Source of the DNA: Naegleria lovaniensis
Lineage: Eukaryota > Heterolobosea > Eutetramitea > Acrasida > Naegleriidae
Assembly: GCF_003324165.1 (NCBI RefSeq)
Contig: NW_025407836.1
Location: 605,700 to 669,699 of the forward strand
DNA: 64,000 nt
Direction: 5' to 3'
Below the pieces are notes generated by a model. It did not search any database. It had not been told where the DNA came from and saw only the letters and a program-made list of their open reading frames with translations. Position numbers and translations under genes: made by a program. Below, piece after piece: positions 44,515-54,302 of this stretch. Every line of letters starts with the position of its first letter. The stretch's first letter is position 1.

Positions 44515-45465
44515 ATGATGATGAATGTTTCCTCTTCCACTTTACCCCCAACCACCACAGAAGTAGTAACAACCTCCAACACACATACTGCCACTGACTG
44601 TTGCCCTTGCTGCAACGGCTTTTACAGCAAACGATTCTACTCCAACCTTTCAGGAGGCGATAATTTAGATTTATCCAGTTATGTGTTCCCACCTGTGAAA
44701 GCCAAAACCACGAACAGTACCACTTCAGAGGATGCGGAGCCACACAACGAAGATTCACCTCACCGTGATGAGGATTTTGATCAAACTTCGGAAATTCATT
44801 ACACCTTAGATTTGTCATGTGAGGATGATGAAGATCAAACGCCATTCGAATTGTTACCAACTCAATCAACCACACAACCAGAAGCCAGTTCCCTCGTCCC
44901 ATACACCGATTCCTCCCAGTCTAACAACAGCAACAACACCGCTTCTGAAGACGTGATCTCTCCGTCCTTGGCCACTTCTTCAAACACTCTTCCATCCTTG
45001 ATTCCTTCTTTTACCTCTCCTTGTCCTCGATATGTTTTCAAGTTTTTATTTGTAGCATCCATGATCTTTGCTTTTAACTTGATATTTCAGAACACCCTTT
45101 TAACTTTCTCCATAACGAGCTTTTCTCTGCTCACAGTTGGATTTTCTGAATACTCAACGAAACGATTTTGTAAATTACATCAAGCCAACGCAGTCCTGAT
45201 AGAATCCATTGCTCAGAGAGATGCTCAAATTGCTCTCATTTCTCATGAATTACGAACGGCGTGTATGGCTAGCTTGGGGAGCATTGAATTAATCAAGGAC
45301 ACTTTTGAACAACGATCTCAAGGACTTAAAGTCGACCAAAAGGAGCTGATGGAACAAATCGACACCTCAAACACAATTATTGTGTCAGTGCTACATGATT
45401 TGCTAGCCAACAACAGGTCCGATTCTCCATCGATACCGCTTCAAAATAAACATTTGATTAAATGA
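44515..45465 (+). CDS. Truncated sensor histidine kinase-like membrane protein
   Basis: 316 residues. A long Ser/Thr/Asn-rich acidic N-terminus carries a CCPCC cluster. Two adjacent TM segments follow (about 180-225, KFLFVASMIFAFNLIF and LLTFSITSFSLLTVGF). Then comes a dimerisation/phosphoacceptor helix with the H-box ISHELRTACMASLGSIELIK, where the phospho-accepting His is predicted. The protein stops about 55 residues later. No HATPase_c domain (N, G1, F, G2 boxes) or receiver is present before the tRNA gene downstream. It could be a shortened pseudokinase, a phospho-acceptor that uses another kinase, or a gene cut by rearrangement. The usual PL after SHELRT is replaced by AC. Confidence 0.65.
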   Translation: MMMNVSSSTLPPTTTEVVTTSNTHTATDCCPCCNGFYSKRFYSNLSGGDNLDLSSYVFPPVKAKTTNSTTSEDAEPHNEDSPHRDEDFDQTSEIHYTLDLSCEDDEDQTPFELLPTQSTTQPEASSLVPYTDSSQSNNSNNTASEDVISPSLATSSNTLPSLIPSFTSPCPRYVFKFLFVASMIFAFNLIFQNTLLTFSITSFSLLTVGFSEYSTKRFCKLHQANAVLIESIAQRDAQIALISHELRTACMASLGSIELIKDTFEQRSQGLKVDQKELMEQIDTSNTIIVSVLHDLLANNRSDSPSIPLQNKHLIK

Positions 45466-45578
45466 AGTACATTGGAATAATTTATTGTATGAAGCGTTTG
45501 CGTTTGTTTGATCAAAGTTGTTATCATTCTTCACCCCAGTTTTAATTCATGAAAGAAACTTGGTCATTATTTGTGAAT

Positions 45579-45651
45579 TCCCCCATAGCTCAGTCGGTAG
45601 AGCGTCAGACTGTTAATCTGCAGGTCAGTGGTTCGAGCCCACTTGGGGGAG
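45579..45651 (+). tRNA. tRNA-Asn (GUU)
   Basis: A 73-nt cloverleaf. The 7-bp acceptor stem is TCCCCCA with TGGGGGA, the D arm is GCTC/GAGC, and the anticodon loop CTGTTAA gives GTT. The T arm is AGTGG/CCACT with loop TTCGAGC, and the discriminator base is G. No intron. The A box (TAGCTCAGTCGG) and B box (GGTTCGAGCCC) are intact. A run of T follows within 10 bases and should terminate RNA polymerase III. Confidence 0.95.
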
Positions 45652-46130
45652 GAAAATTTTTTGCGAAACCAGCACCACTCTCAATCAGGTTGCTAAAGAA
45701 GCTGAGCCTCATGCTGAACAGGCAACAACCACTACTGGTGAGGCTCTTTCTTTTCAAGAGATTGAAGTTTCAACACTTGCCGGTTCTCTTGCATCTTTTT
45801 TTGTACCCCAATCGTAACATTACAATTCCTTCTAAAGCAACAAGCATGAAGGACAGTTTGGGCCAAATGCTTTTTGTGAGGTTCTTATTTAGCCCAAACC
45901 TGTGTGATGGAAAAATGAGCTACTTGTCCTTTCTTTGACACTTTGGTGGACATGACCTTTGGTTTTGTCTCACTACCAAACATTTTCCTTTATTGTACCT
46001 CATCCAAAATGACAGCTCAACGGCACCAATGACCCCGCATGATCACAGCATTCAACCTCACAAAAAGAAGAGTTCATCAACCCGCCTCTATTTTCAATCT
46101 TTTGATTTCTGACCACACAATCCATTCACA
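45652..46130. other. Spacer after tRNA-Asn
   Basis: Contains the T run that ends the tRNA transcript and then an open, protein-like stretch without ATG at about 45662-45817 (including EIEVSTLAGSLASFF), which may be a gene relic. Nothing else is supported. Confidence 0.3.
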
Positions 46131-48311
46131 ATGGGTCAACCACATTCCATGTCTTCGCACCATCCTCATTCACCCAATGCCAGCTCTTCAGCCACCTCAC
46201 CTGGACTTCTTCAGCCGCAGCATCATCATCTGAACGCAAGTCCTTCCAAACATTTATTCTTTGGAGAAGATATCATGCCTCTCCCTCACTCGGATGAAAA
46301 GGAAGATCCAACTTTTAATTTTCAATCTTCCTCTCCCAAACAGCACCTCCAAATTTCATCCTCTCCCACTACCATGTCTCCTCATTCCCTGGATCTTGGT
46401 AGTCCTTCATCATCATTGTTCCACCAAAAAACAATTTCAAATTCTCCCAATAAGAATATCCACTCTTGGGCATCCTCACCTCGAGGAAGAGCAGTTACTT
46501 GTCCGAATGTTCCTTCTTTGATTCAATCACGCGAAGAAGAAGAGACGCATCATGAAGGAAAGTGGTTTTCAAGTCTTTCAAGTGATATGGAATGGCCTCG
46601 ATCTCATCCATTGGGACATTCATCATCCATGCAACACGTTTTGAAACATAAAATGATCATGATGATGGTATATGGAAGTCATGGTCACTACAGTGGTAGG
46701 TGTCAAATTTTCTGTTTTTGGAAATATTTATTTATTGACCTTTTTCGTCTTTCATGCAAATTTGGCAATATTGAAATTTACAAAGATCATATTCTGAAAT
46801 ATTGGATGGAGAGATACTTACCCAAGATGGAGTACGAACATATTCAAAAAAAAATTCTCTCATTATGTACGCACTGTCTGAGAACCATCCTTCTTCATCA
46901 TCCGAGAAAAGTTGCTAGCTCGGATCCAAGAACAGCTGAAGCTAGCTCGGAAATTGTTAATATTCAACAACAAGTCTTGGAAATTGAAAACAAATGGAGT
47001 GAAAAAGAAAAACGTTGGATTGAAGATCTTGTCCGAAATTCTTCAGGATTAAGATCTTCTGGAGAGGAGATGAATTCATCAAAGATTGAGGAAAATAAGG
47101 TCTTGGATGAAACCGAGAAACAATCTTCGGATCCAACTCTCCTTTCCAATGCAAATTTTGATTCCGAAACGCTACTCTTTTTGGATCGTCTTTGGAAGAG
47201 TGAATATATACAAGAAGGATATCACTCGTTGATGAACACACAGAAATTAAATGCGACCATTCAGGAGAATTGCAACCTTCGAACAACAGAACAAAACAAA
47301 CAAGATGATGAGAAAGACATTTATGGTCAATTGTGTAAACATGCCGAGTACTTTTTGAACAAGATACAAGAAATGGAAAATCATGAATGGACCGTGGAAG
47401 ATTGGACACATGCCATGCAACGAAACTCGAGAATCAATGAGGTGAAACTTTGGTATCGTCGCCAACCTACAACCAATAGTACATTCATTAAGAATCAGTT
47501 GGCTTGGACAAGTTTGGAAACAGTGTTTTCTGTGCTTGATATTACAGGTTTGTATTTTAATGTTGAAAGTGAATGTTGGCTTAATAGAATTTCACAAGCT
47601 ATTGGAGGTGAAAAGACAAAATGGTTACGATCGTATAATAATGTGGATGGATTTTTAATCATCTTCTCGTTGGATGAAATTTCAAGTGAAAAACATTCAT
47701 TGCAAACGGCTCTACATACTTTTAACGAAATAACGCAATACTTTAGTGATACCTCTTTAAGCAACTCGAATACATTTCTTGCAAATAATAGAACCCAGAT
47801 TTATGTTTGCTTTACAGAAAGCAATCTATTTTGTGACAAAGTAGTTCGAGGAGAATATTCTTTACAAAAATCTTTGAAAGGAGACACTAGAAATCCAACG
47901 ACAGTTTTCAAATTTATTGTGGCTCAATTTATTCAAAGCAACGGTGTTAATGGTTACTCGTTGTCGAGCAATAATTTGAACAAGATGGCAAACAGTGAAC
48001 ATGTCTCGGCTAGTTCTTCTCCAATTATTTCAAAATACTCGATCAATGGTTCGTCATCTCCCGAGCTGTTGTTTTTCACTGTGAATGATTTTTCAAGCAA
48101 GAGTGACATGTATAACTTTACCCATCACTTACTTGAAGGAAAATCCTATTTTGAAGATCGAATTTCTGGAAAACTAGCAAAGAAAGAAGATGAAGTTCGA
48201 CGAGAGTTATTTTCCAAGTGCAGTGACTGTAAAAGACCCTTCATCATGGTGAACAACAGGACCGAGAGTCACCAGGGATTGTTTTCAGATATTGTTTTGA
48301 ACATGGAATGA
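46131..48311 (+). CDS. Divergent heterotrimeric G protein alpha-like protein
   Basis: The protein starts MGQPHS, a good N-myristoylation signal as in many G-alpha subunits. A 160-residue Ser/Pro/His-rich extension precedes the Ras-like core. Two exons are likely: 46131-46695 and 46786-48311 (696 aa). The 90-nt AT-rich intron has GT-AG ends and no stop, so an unspliced 726-aa reading is also open. Spliced, the P-loop region GSHGHYS joins DHILKYWMERYL and aligns with the family ILKQMRL. The switch II region reads AIGGEKTKWLRSYNNVDGF then LIIFSLDEI, aligning with DVGGQ..KKW..FEGV. ALHTFNEITQYFSD and QIYVCFTESNLFCDK align with helix alpha3 and the NKxD strand. GK[ST], the GGQ Gln and NKxD are not retained, so nucleotide binding is doubtful. 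Helical-domain residues lie between. Confidence 0.65.
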   Translation: MGQPHSMSSHHPHSPNASSSATSPGLLQPQHHHLNASPSKHLFFGEDIMPLPHSDEKEDPTFNFQSSSPKQHLQISSSPTTMSPHSLDLGSPSSSLFHQKTISNSPNKNIHSWASSPRGRAVTCPNVPSLIQSREEEETHHEGKWFSSLSSDMEWPRSHPLGHSSSMQHVLKHKMIMMMVYGSHGHYSGRCQIFCFWKYLFIDLFRLSCKFGNIEIYKDHILKYWMERYLPKMEYEHIQKKILSLCTHCLRTILLHHPRKVASSDPRTAEASSEIVNIQQQVLEIENKWSEKEKRWIEDLVRNSSGLRSSGEEMNSSKIEENKVLDETEKQSSDPTLLSNANFDSETLLFLDRLWKSEYIQEGYHSLMNTQKLNATIQENCNLRTTEQNKQDDEKDIYGQLCKHAEYFLNKIQEMENHEWTVEDWTHAMQRNSRINEVKLWYRRQPTTNSTFIKNQLAWTSLETVFSVLDITGLYFNVESECWLNRISQAIGGEKTKWLRSYNNVDGFLIIFSLDEISSEKHSLQTALHTFNEITQYFSDTSLSNSNTFLANNRTQIYVCFTESNLFCDKVVRGEYSLQKSLKGDTRNPTTVFKFIVAQFIQSNGVNGYSLSSNNLNKMANSEHVSASSSPIISKYSINGSSSPELLFFTVNDFSSKSDMYNFTHHLLEGKSYFEDRISGKLAKKEDEVRRELFSKCSDCKRPFIMVNNRTESHQGLFSDIVLNME

Positions 48312-48490
48312 TTCACTTTATACCTTGTAAATATCTTTTTTGATTTCATGGATATGACTGAAAGTATTATGCATTCAATGATTTAATAATTCCTTCTCTG
48401 TGTCGAGAATGGTCAATTTACAAAGTGATACAAATTAATGCGAAATAAATAAATGATTCAGAGAATTTCATGTTTGTGAATTTGTACGTA

Positions 48491-49705
48491 TTACTCTTCC
48501 TTGTGCTTTTCTGCTCCCCTAATCTTGTTGAGAATAATTTTCATAATGGCGAACCACCACAACAATTGAACTAAATAATACAGAATTAGCTGTCCAAAGG
48601 ATGTGAAATGTCCCAATGTAAAGCGTGACCACAACACGAAACACATCAATATACCATTATACACAATGCGAGAAAGGAAAAATGTCAACACAAATAATCC
48701 CTGATTCAAATGATACCACCACTTGTTGGTTTGTTTCCATTGTCTTGCAAAGTATCGAACATGCAGGAAAGGAGTCGACACTTCATTAATTTCAAATGAA
48801 ATAATTAAAAAACTTCCAGCATTGAGGGAGAAGAAGAAAATATATGCGATACATGAAATGTAATGATGCAACAGATCCAATCCAAGTGCTTGCTTTTTCA
48901 TGCTCAAATAAACTTCCCTCAAACTCTTTCTATTCGGAGAGAATGGATGAATATGATTAAAAAAGTAAAACGTTAAATCTGCAACAAAATAGCCCAAAGT
49001 CAATGCAATATACGTGTGTCGAGTTTTGAAAATTTCAAGATCATACGGTTGATTCAAAGCACTCTCCAATCCGAAATGTAACATATCCAAACCAAACAAA
49101 TGAATCGTACAAAAATACGATCCCACTGTTGCAATCACGGCATGTATAAAACTCAACACGACTTGAGAATGATGAGCCTGTTCATACAAGGTAATATTTT
49201 TTTCAAAATATTCCAAATAGGAAGGTCCTCCGAATTTCAACAACAACGGAATGATTAAAATTCGAAAGACAAAGTAAGCAACAGTAAAACAAGCATATGA
49301 GATGAGAGCTGTTCTTACATATTCCTCAAAAACTCCTTCTCCATATTGAGTCATGGGTTTGATGAGAGGAAAGGATTGTTGAATGTGTTCCGATACTGTA
49401 AAAAGTGATTCCTTTCGTTGTTTTCGGTCTTCAATTAAAGATTTGGCTAGTAAAGAGGAAGATTCTTGAGAATCAGATAATGGTGCTGATGAAGAGGAGG
49501 TGGAGGGATTCACAGTTTTGAAATGATCGTGATGATGACCGTGAAGATGAGGAAGGGGAGAAGGTGAATCTGTCGTGTCCGAGGATTGGGCAAAGATGAT
49601 GGAACAATCATTCATGATCGTGATCATGGTAAAGAGCAGAACAAGAATGATCAAAGAGATGGAGGCCAATCCCTTGATCCTGTAATTCGAGATTGTCAAC
49701 ACCAT
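48491..49705 (-). CDS. TLC-domain multi-pass membrane protein (TLCD4/TMEM56-like)
   Basis: 404 residues from the ATG at 49705. An N-terminal signal peptide (LASISLIILVLLFTMITI) and a His/Ser-rich linker precede a TLC (TRAM-LAG1-CLN8) domain with about six TM helices. Family hallmarks include SQVVLSFIHAVIATVGSYF, the dihistidine LDLLHHYISCIAYIFFF, and FEINEVSTPFLHVRYFARQW, close to the E-hSTPFhhxRW motif of TLCD proteins. Such proteins sit in the ER or plasma membrane and act in lipid sensing or phospholipid composition; ceramide synthase activity is not implied because the Lag1 motif is not complete. It ends in HKEE after a basic segment. Confidence 0.8.
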   Translation of the reverse strand: MVLTISNYRIKGLASISLIILVLLFTMITIMNDCSIIFAQSSDTTDSPSPLPHLHGHHHDHFKTVNPSTSSSSAPLSDSQESSSLLAKSLIEDRKQRKESLFTVSEHIQQSFPLIKPMTQYGEGVFEEYVRTALISYACFTVAYFVFRILIIPLLLKFGGPSYLEYFEKNITLYEQAHHSQVVLSFIHAVIATVGSYFCTIHLFGLDMLHFGLESALNQPYDLEIFKTRHTYIALTLGYFVADLTFYFFNHIHPFSPNRKSLREVYLSMKKQALGLDLLHHYISCIAYIFFFSLNAGSFLIISFEINEVSTPFLHVRYFARQWKQTNKWWYHLNQGLFVLTFFLSRIVYNGILMCFVLWSRFTLGHFTSFGQLILYYLVQLLWWFAIMKIILNKIRGAEKHKEE

Positions 49706-49831
49706 TTTTTCAAATGTTAAATTTATCTTTCTAAACAAAATTTTGCTTCCATCCAACAAAGAAGAGCCTCATGAACTTGAAGTTGGTTGTAGTTATGAAA
49801 GTGTTATTCGTTGGGTTATTTTTAATGTGAA

Positions 49832-49904
49832 GGTGATATAGCTCAGTCGGTAGAGCGTTGGTCTAATAAGCCATTGGTCGTCGGTTCAATCCCGACTATC
49901 ACCA
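49832..49904 (+). tRNA. tRNA-Ile (AAU)
   Basis: A 73-nt cloverleaf. Acceptor stem GGTGATA with TATCACC, D arm GCTC/GAGC, anticodon loop CTAATAA giving AAT (read as IAU after deamination), T arm GTCGG/CCGAC with loop TTCAATC, discriminator A. A box and B box (GGTTCAATCCC) are intact, and a T run follows shortly after. No intron. It lies between divergent TLC gene and convergent SEC6 gene ends. Confidence 0.95.
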
Positions 49905-50015
49905 AATGTTTTTTACTTTGATTCTTTTTTTTCTCCTCACGACAAGAGATTCAATATTCAAATGCATTTCTTCCACCATGAAAATGTGTCCAAACAAAAA
50001 ATTGGTTTTAACAAT

Positions 50016-53000
50016 TTAATCGCTTTGATAATCTTCATCTTCGTCATCTTCAAATGAGAAATCCAATTTGTCATCTCCCAATAACTCGCTCAAATTGACA
50101 GCACCTTCTGGCACTTCATATTTTGGATTGTTTTTAGAGGTGGCACCTCCACTTCGAGAATCTGACAATGCATTCTGAGAGGAATTACCTGATGAATTTT
50201 GCATTCCTGAACCACTGGTTGAATACATGATATTTTTCGACTTTTTGGTTTTACGTCTCTTGTTGGGTGGAGTTTTATCAATTTTTCCAAAGATGGAAAG
50301 TTTGGCATTTGGATTGACCTTGTCTTCGTATTCACTGTACATGACTTCAAGTTTTTGTTCCATTTCTTGACGTTCCTTTTTGGAGAAATCATCTCGAAGT
50401 GCAATAAGATTCTGTTTTTTAAAGAAATTATATATTTTCAATAAATTCAAATAAGGTTAATGAAATAAAATAATCATGCACAAATAATTTTGTGATTTGA
50501 CACATACATATAGTAAATCAATGGAAATGTCGTCATAGACATCAAACATGGCTTTGATATTTTTCATGACGTCTTCAGGTGTTTTTCTGTATGGAGTGAA
50601 ATCATTCATGTTAAAAATTTCAATATTTGGTATATATCATTCAAAAGAATTCATGACACGTGACACTTACGCTTTCAAATGCAAGAAGACACTCTTCATC
50701 GCCTCATAATATTCATTGAAATCATCCGTATCCATTCTTGGCTCATTAAATTCCTTCTCTTCAACTTTAATTGTCACCTCAGCCGTGAATAATCTCTTGA
50801 TCAATCGAATGTCTTCTTTCATTTGATTGGCAGCAAGTTTGGGCTCTTTAAACTTGATTTTCGAGTTCAATAATTTTTCCAAATATCCACCAATGAATAA
50901 CTCTGCAAGCTTTTCAATCAAAACATCTCTAAAATCAATTTCCAACAATTCTTCAAAATCTCTCATGTATGGTTCGAAAATTAATTCCACAATTTTGTAA
51001 ACTGGACATTCTTTGAGATATTCTATGAGCTCTTCTTTTTCAAGCTTTTCTTCAGGAACAGTAATCCAATAATCTGTGAAAAGATCTTTCATGAGTGTGA
51101 GAGCATCTTTCATGACCACTTGCTCTGCAACAGTTTCAGCCATTTTAATGCCATTCCTTCGAAATTGTTCACGTAAAGCGTTGTAATCTTCTGCTACAAG
51201 GTGTTCGGTTCTCTGCTCAATCACAGTCAAATAATCGACACTTGTGGTGTTGTTATTCATAAGAGCACACAGAACGACGAGTGGAATTTCGGTGACTATC
51301 AAATGGTGTGTGAAAATATTTCAGTGAAAAAGTCGTATAAAAATGTAACATCTACTTACTGTGTTCTTCAAATCTCTGATACGATGCATCAATAAAATAT
51401 CTTAGTGCAGCATTTAAACCACTGATCGATGTTGGAATGATGTCATCAATTCCCGTTTCCAGCAATTCATCTAATTGTTGATTAATAAATGTGAAAACTT
51501 CCACACACGCTGCTGTATATGGAAATCCTCTTGCATTCTCATTAAGTGGAACTTCTTCAAAGTTTTTAAAGTCCTGAGCGACAGTATTTCCTGTATATTC
51601 AATCATGAACGTTGATCTCGTACCAATATAATCTCCAATAATTCGATTTCGATCCGTTGAAAAATCATAGGGCTTTTCAATCGCTTCATCGACTAGACTT
51701 GGATAATCTTCGAGCCATCGAACAATTTTCAACTTGTCACCCATGGACAAGCTATTGTAAAATGGAGATTTTGGTTGTGTGAGTCCTTGAATGAATTTGA
51801 TTAATTCCTCTTCATAGGCCTGTGAAAAAAATTGTAAAATATTCCAAGAGGATGGAAAACATGTCACAACATAACGTGTCACACCCACATTTAACTTGTC
51901 GCTGAGTAACATGTTGAGGCCTTGAATTTTATCGTCGGCGCCTTTTGCTTCATGAACTGCTTCATTATACTTGTCAGCAACATGTTGTCGCATTCTCTTG
52001 TAAAACTCTTCTTTCATGTTGCGAAGTTTGGGTTTTAAAATCAACTTTTCTTCCGAGTCGTCATTATTTTTTTGATCCGCAAATCTCTTGTTACCAGTAG
52101 CTTGTTTCTTTTTTCGTTTTGCTTCTTCGAGTTTGTCTTCGTATTCGAGTTGTTTTCGTTGATCTCGATTTTCTTCTTTTTCAATAATTCTAGCAATTCT
52201 TACAATGGCTTCTGATTCATTTTCTGCAACGTATTCAATATCGGACAATCGAAGCCACACGAGTTCTTCAAAACGATTTCTAATGTCGTCAATCATGTTG
52301 AAAAATTTTTCAAAAATGTCATTGTAATCGGAACGAGTGATTTTTGCCTTCACTTCAGAGAGAGCATCGTCCTTAATTTCTTCCAATGCAATAATATCTG
52401 AATATTATATTTTTTTAACATAAACCAATAGTTTGTTGTTGTATTGTAACAACGCAACAACATGATGATTTTCACATTTTCACATTTTCACACACAAAAA
52501 ATTTCACACCTACCTTCATGTGCACTCAACACATATTTATCATTCTCATACGACAATTTCTTCTTAATTCTTCTAATTTGATCTTGCAATATAGTCAATG
52601 TCTCTAATTTCTCAATGGTCTTTCGCACATTATTGTGTGCCAATAGAATTTCACTCACTACATCATAATGTTCAATCAATTGCATGTTACTTTCACCCAA
52701 ATCTCTCATCAATCCAAATATAGAATTTTCCACTCGTTCGTCAAGTTGTTCTCTCACATCTCCTCGAATTCTTTTCATTAATTGAATGGCTTGATCTGCC
52801 TCTTCAATTTGTGTCGAAGATAAGGTCGATACTTGAGTTTCCAATTTTTCAACTTGTTTTTGTGTATTGGATTTCAAATCTGCGAGTTTTTCCAAATCTT
52901 GTGGAGTCTCCAATAATCGGCAAATACTCTCAATAGCATTCTGTTGTGAAGATTTTTTAATAATGGATACAAAAACATTCTCTTCTTCATTCTCGTCTTG

Positions 53001-53318
53001 TTTTCCAATAAATTGTAAAGTATTTGAATTGAGTGTCGGAGAAGTGCTAACAGCTGCTTCATTCATCATGGCATTGTATTCTTCATTGTTGATGGGAAGA
53101 GGCATGGAGAAGGGAGATTCGGGATTTGTAGGTGGTGTTTGATCTCCGCTGCCACTTGTCATCATGGAGAGAAAATTATTATTCGGAGAAGTGGAATAAC
53201 GAGAACTTGTGGAAGAGGAGATGAGTGAAGAGAGTTGTTCTTTTTGTGATTGACGGGACATGAGGATTTGATCGACCACAGACGTGCGTCTGTATTCTTC
53301 GCTTTTGCTGCTAAACAT
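50016..53318 (-). CDS. EXOC3: Exocyst complex component SEC6
   Basis: An exocyst subunit that tethers secretory vesicles to the plasma membrane. Five exons: 53318-52514, 52397-51360, 51295-50671, 50586-50508 and 50411-50016, all GT-AG with consistent phases, total about 980 residues. After a Ser/Asn-rich N-terminus, the coiled coil region reads KQVEKLETQVSTLSSTQIEE. The core includes IRGDVREQLDERVENSIFGL, AIVRIARIIEKEENRDQ (a SEC6 hallmark), RYVVTCFPSSW-like and IIGDYIGTRSTFMIEYTG. Exon 5 covers DDFSKKERQEMEQKLEVMYS and an acidic C-terminal tail (residues about 960-980). The ATG follows eight A residues. Compared with human EXOC3 (about 745 aa) the extra length is in low-complexity ends. Confidence 0.88.
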
Positions 53319-53500
53319 TTTTTTTGAAAAGAAATTGTTCACTACTGACAACTGACATTAACTGCTCGAAAAATTTACTGCATTAAAAAGAAATTTGTTG
53401 TTATCAATGGTGAAGTATTTAATAGTGTTTTAACATCCATGAAAATTGAATTTTCAATAGAATATTATTATTAAACAAAAGTATTAAATTATTAAAAAAA

Positions 53501-54127
53501 ATGAAACGAGTCTTTTATGTGGATTCCTTCGCCATTCGACAATTTCAAACAGGTTACAAGGGAGGTACTTTCATTCCCATGTCTTGGCAAGCCTTTGAAG
53601 AATATGTCAATAAAGAATTTTCAAGCGGCAAATACACTTTAAAAGATGGTTATGCTCCTTTCTGTAAACACTTGTTTTTACCTCAAAATTCCGAATTTGC
53701 AGGATGTAAGCAAAGTTTTCTTGAAATTACCAAAGAAAATGAACATTTGATCCGAACCGAATATCAACAACGAAAAGAAAGTGAATTGCCTGTATTGAGT
53801 CGATTTTTCCCTCAAGAATTAGTTTCCGATCAAATCCAACAAGCCAAATATTTGGATATTATTTTGTATTCCAAAGAGCAAATATTGAAAGAAGCAGAAG
53901 CCATGAATGAACCAAGTGATTATGAAAAGAGACTCGAGATTGCAGATTGTGAATGGGGAATTATTTCAGTCAAATCTCAAGATGTGGATTATGAATTGCC
54001 CATGTCTCCAATTACCATGATGCGAAATGCATTGGGTAAAGAGGAAGGAGGTTCAGGAGTGCCTTTGGATCGAAACAAGTATATGGAATCGGTCAAGTTT
54101 TGGAAGCAATATGCCATCATTGCCTAG
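53501..54127 (+). CDS. DUF3228 family protein
   Basis: Single exon, 208 residues starting MKRVFYVDSFAIRQFQTGYK, preceded by eight A. The family signature is the conserved GYAPFCKHLFLPQN segment (about residue 50-63) with F..RQF at the start and CEWGIISVKSQDVDYELPM later. DUF3228 proteins occur in plants, protists and bacteria; no function is established. It is divergent from SEC6, with starts 182 bases apart, so a shared promoter is likely. Confidence 0.75.
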   Translation: MKRVFYVDSFAIRQFQTGYKGGTFIPMSWQAFEEYVNKEFSSGKYTLKDGYAPFCKHLFLPQNSEFAGCKQSFLEITKENEHLIRTEYQQRKESELPVLSRFFPQELVSDQIQQAKYLDIILYSKEQILKEAEAMNEPSDYEKRLEIADCEWGIISVKSQDVDYELPMSPITMMRNALGKEEGGSGVPLDRNKYMESVKFWKQYAIIA

Positions 54128-54302
54128 TGTGTTTCAAACCTCATAATAAGAAACCCTGTATTGAGTGTTTCACTTGATCGAGGTGAGAGTGTGTTTAAAC
54201 ACTCATCTCGCGCTCAAATTTTGTTCAAACAAAAAAATACAACAACAGAGCCGCGTGACCTTTTGTTTTAAATCATTCACAAGATTATCTACCAAAATAC
54301 AA

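Noticed and set aside
45549-45938. Plus-strand frame covering tRNA-Asn
   Set aside because: The frame runs straight through the tRNA cloverleaf; coding there is very unlikely.
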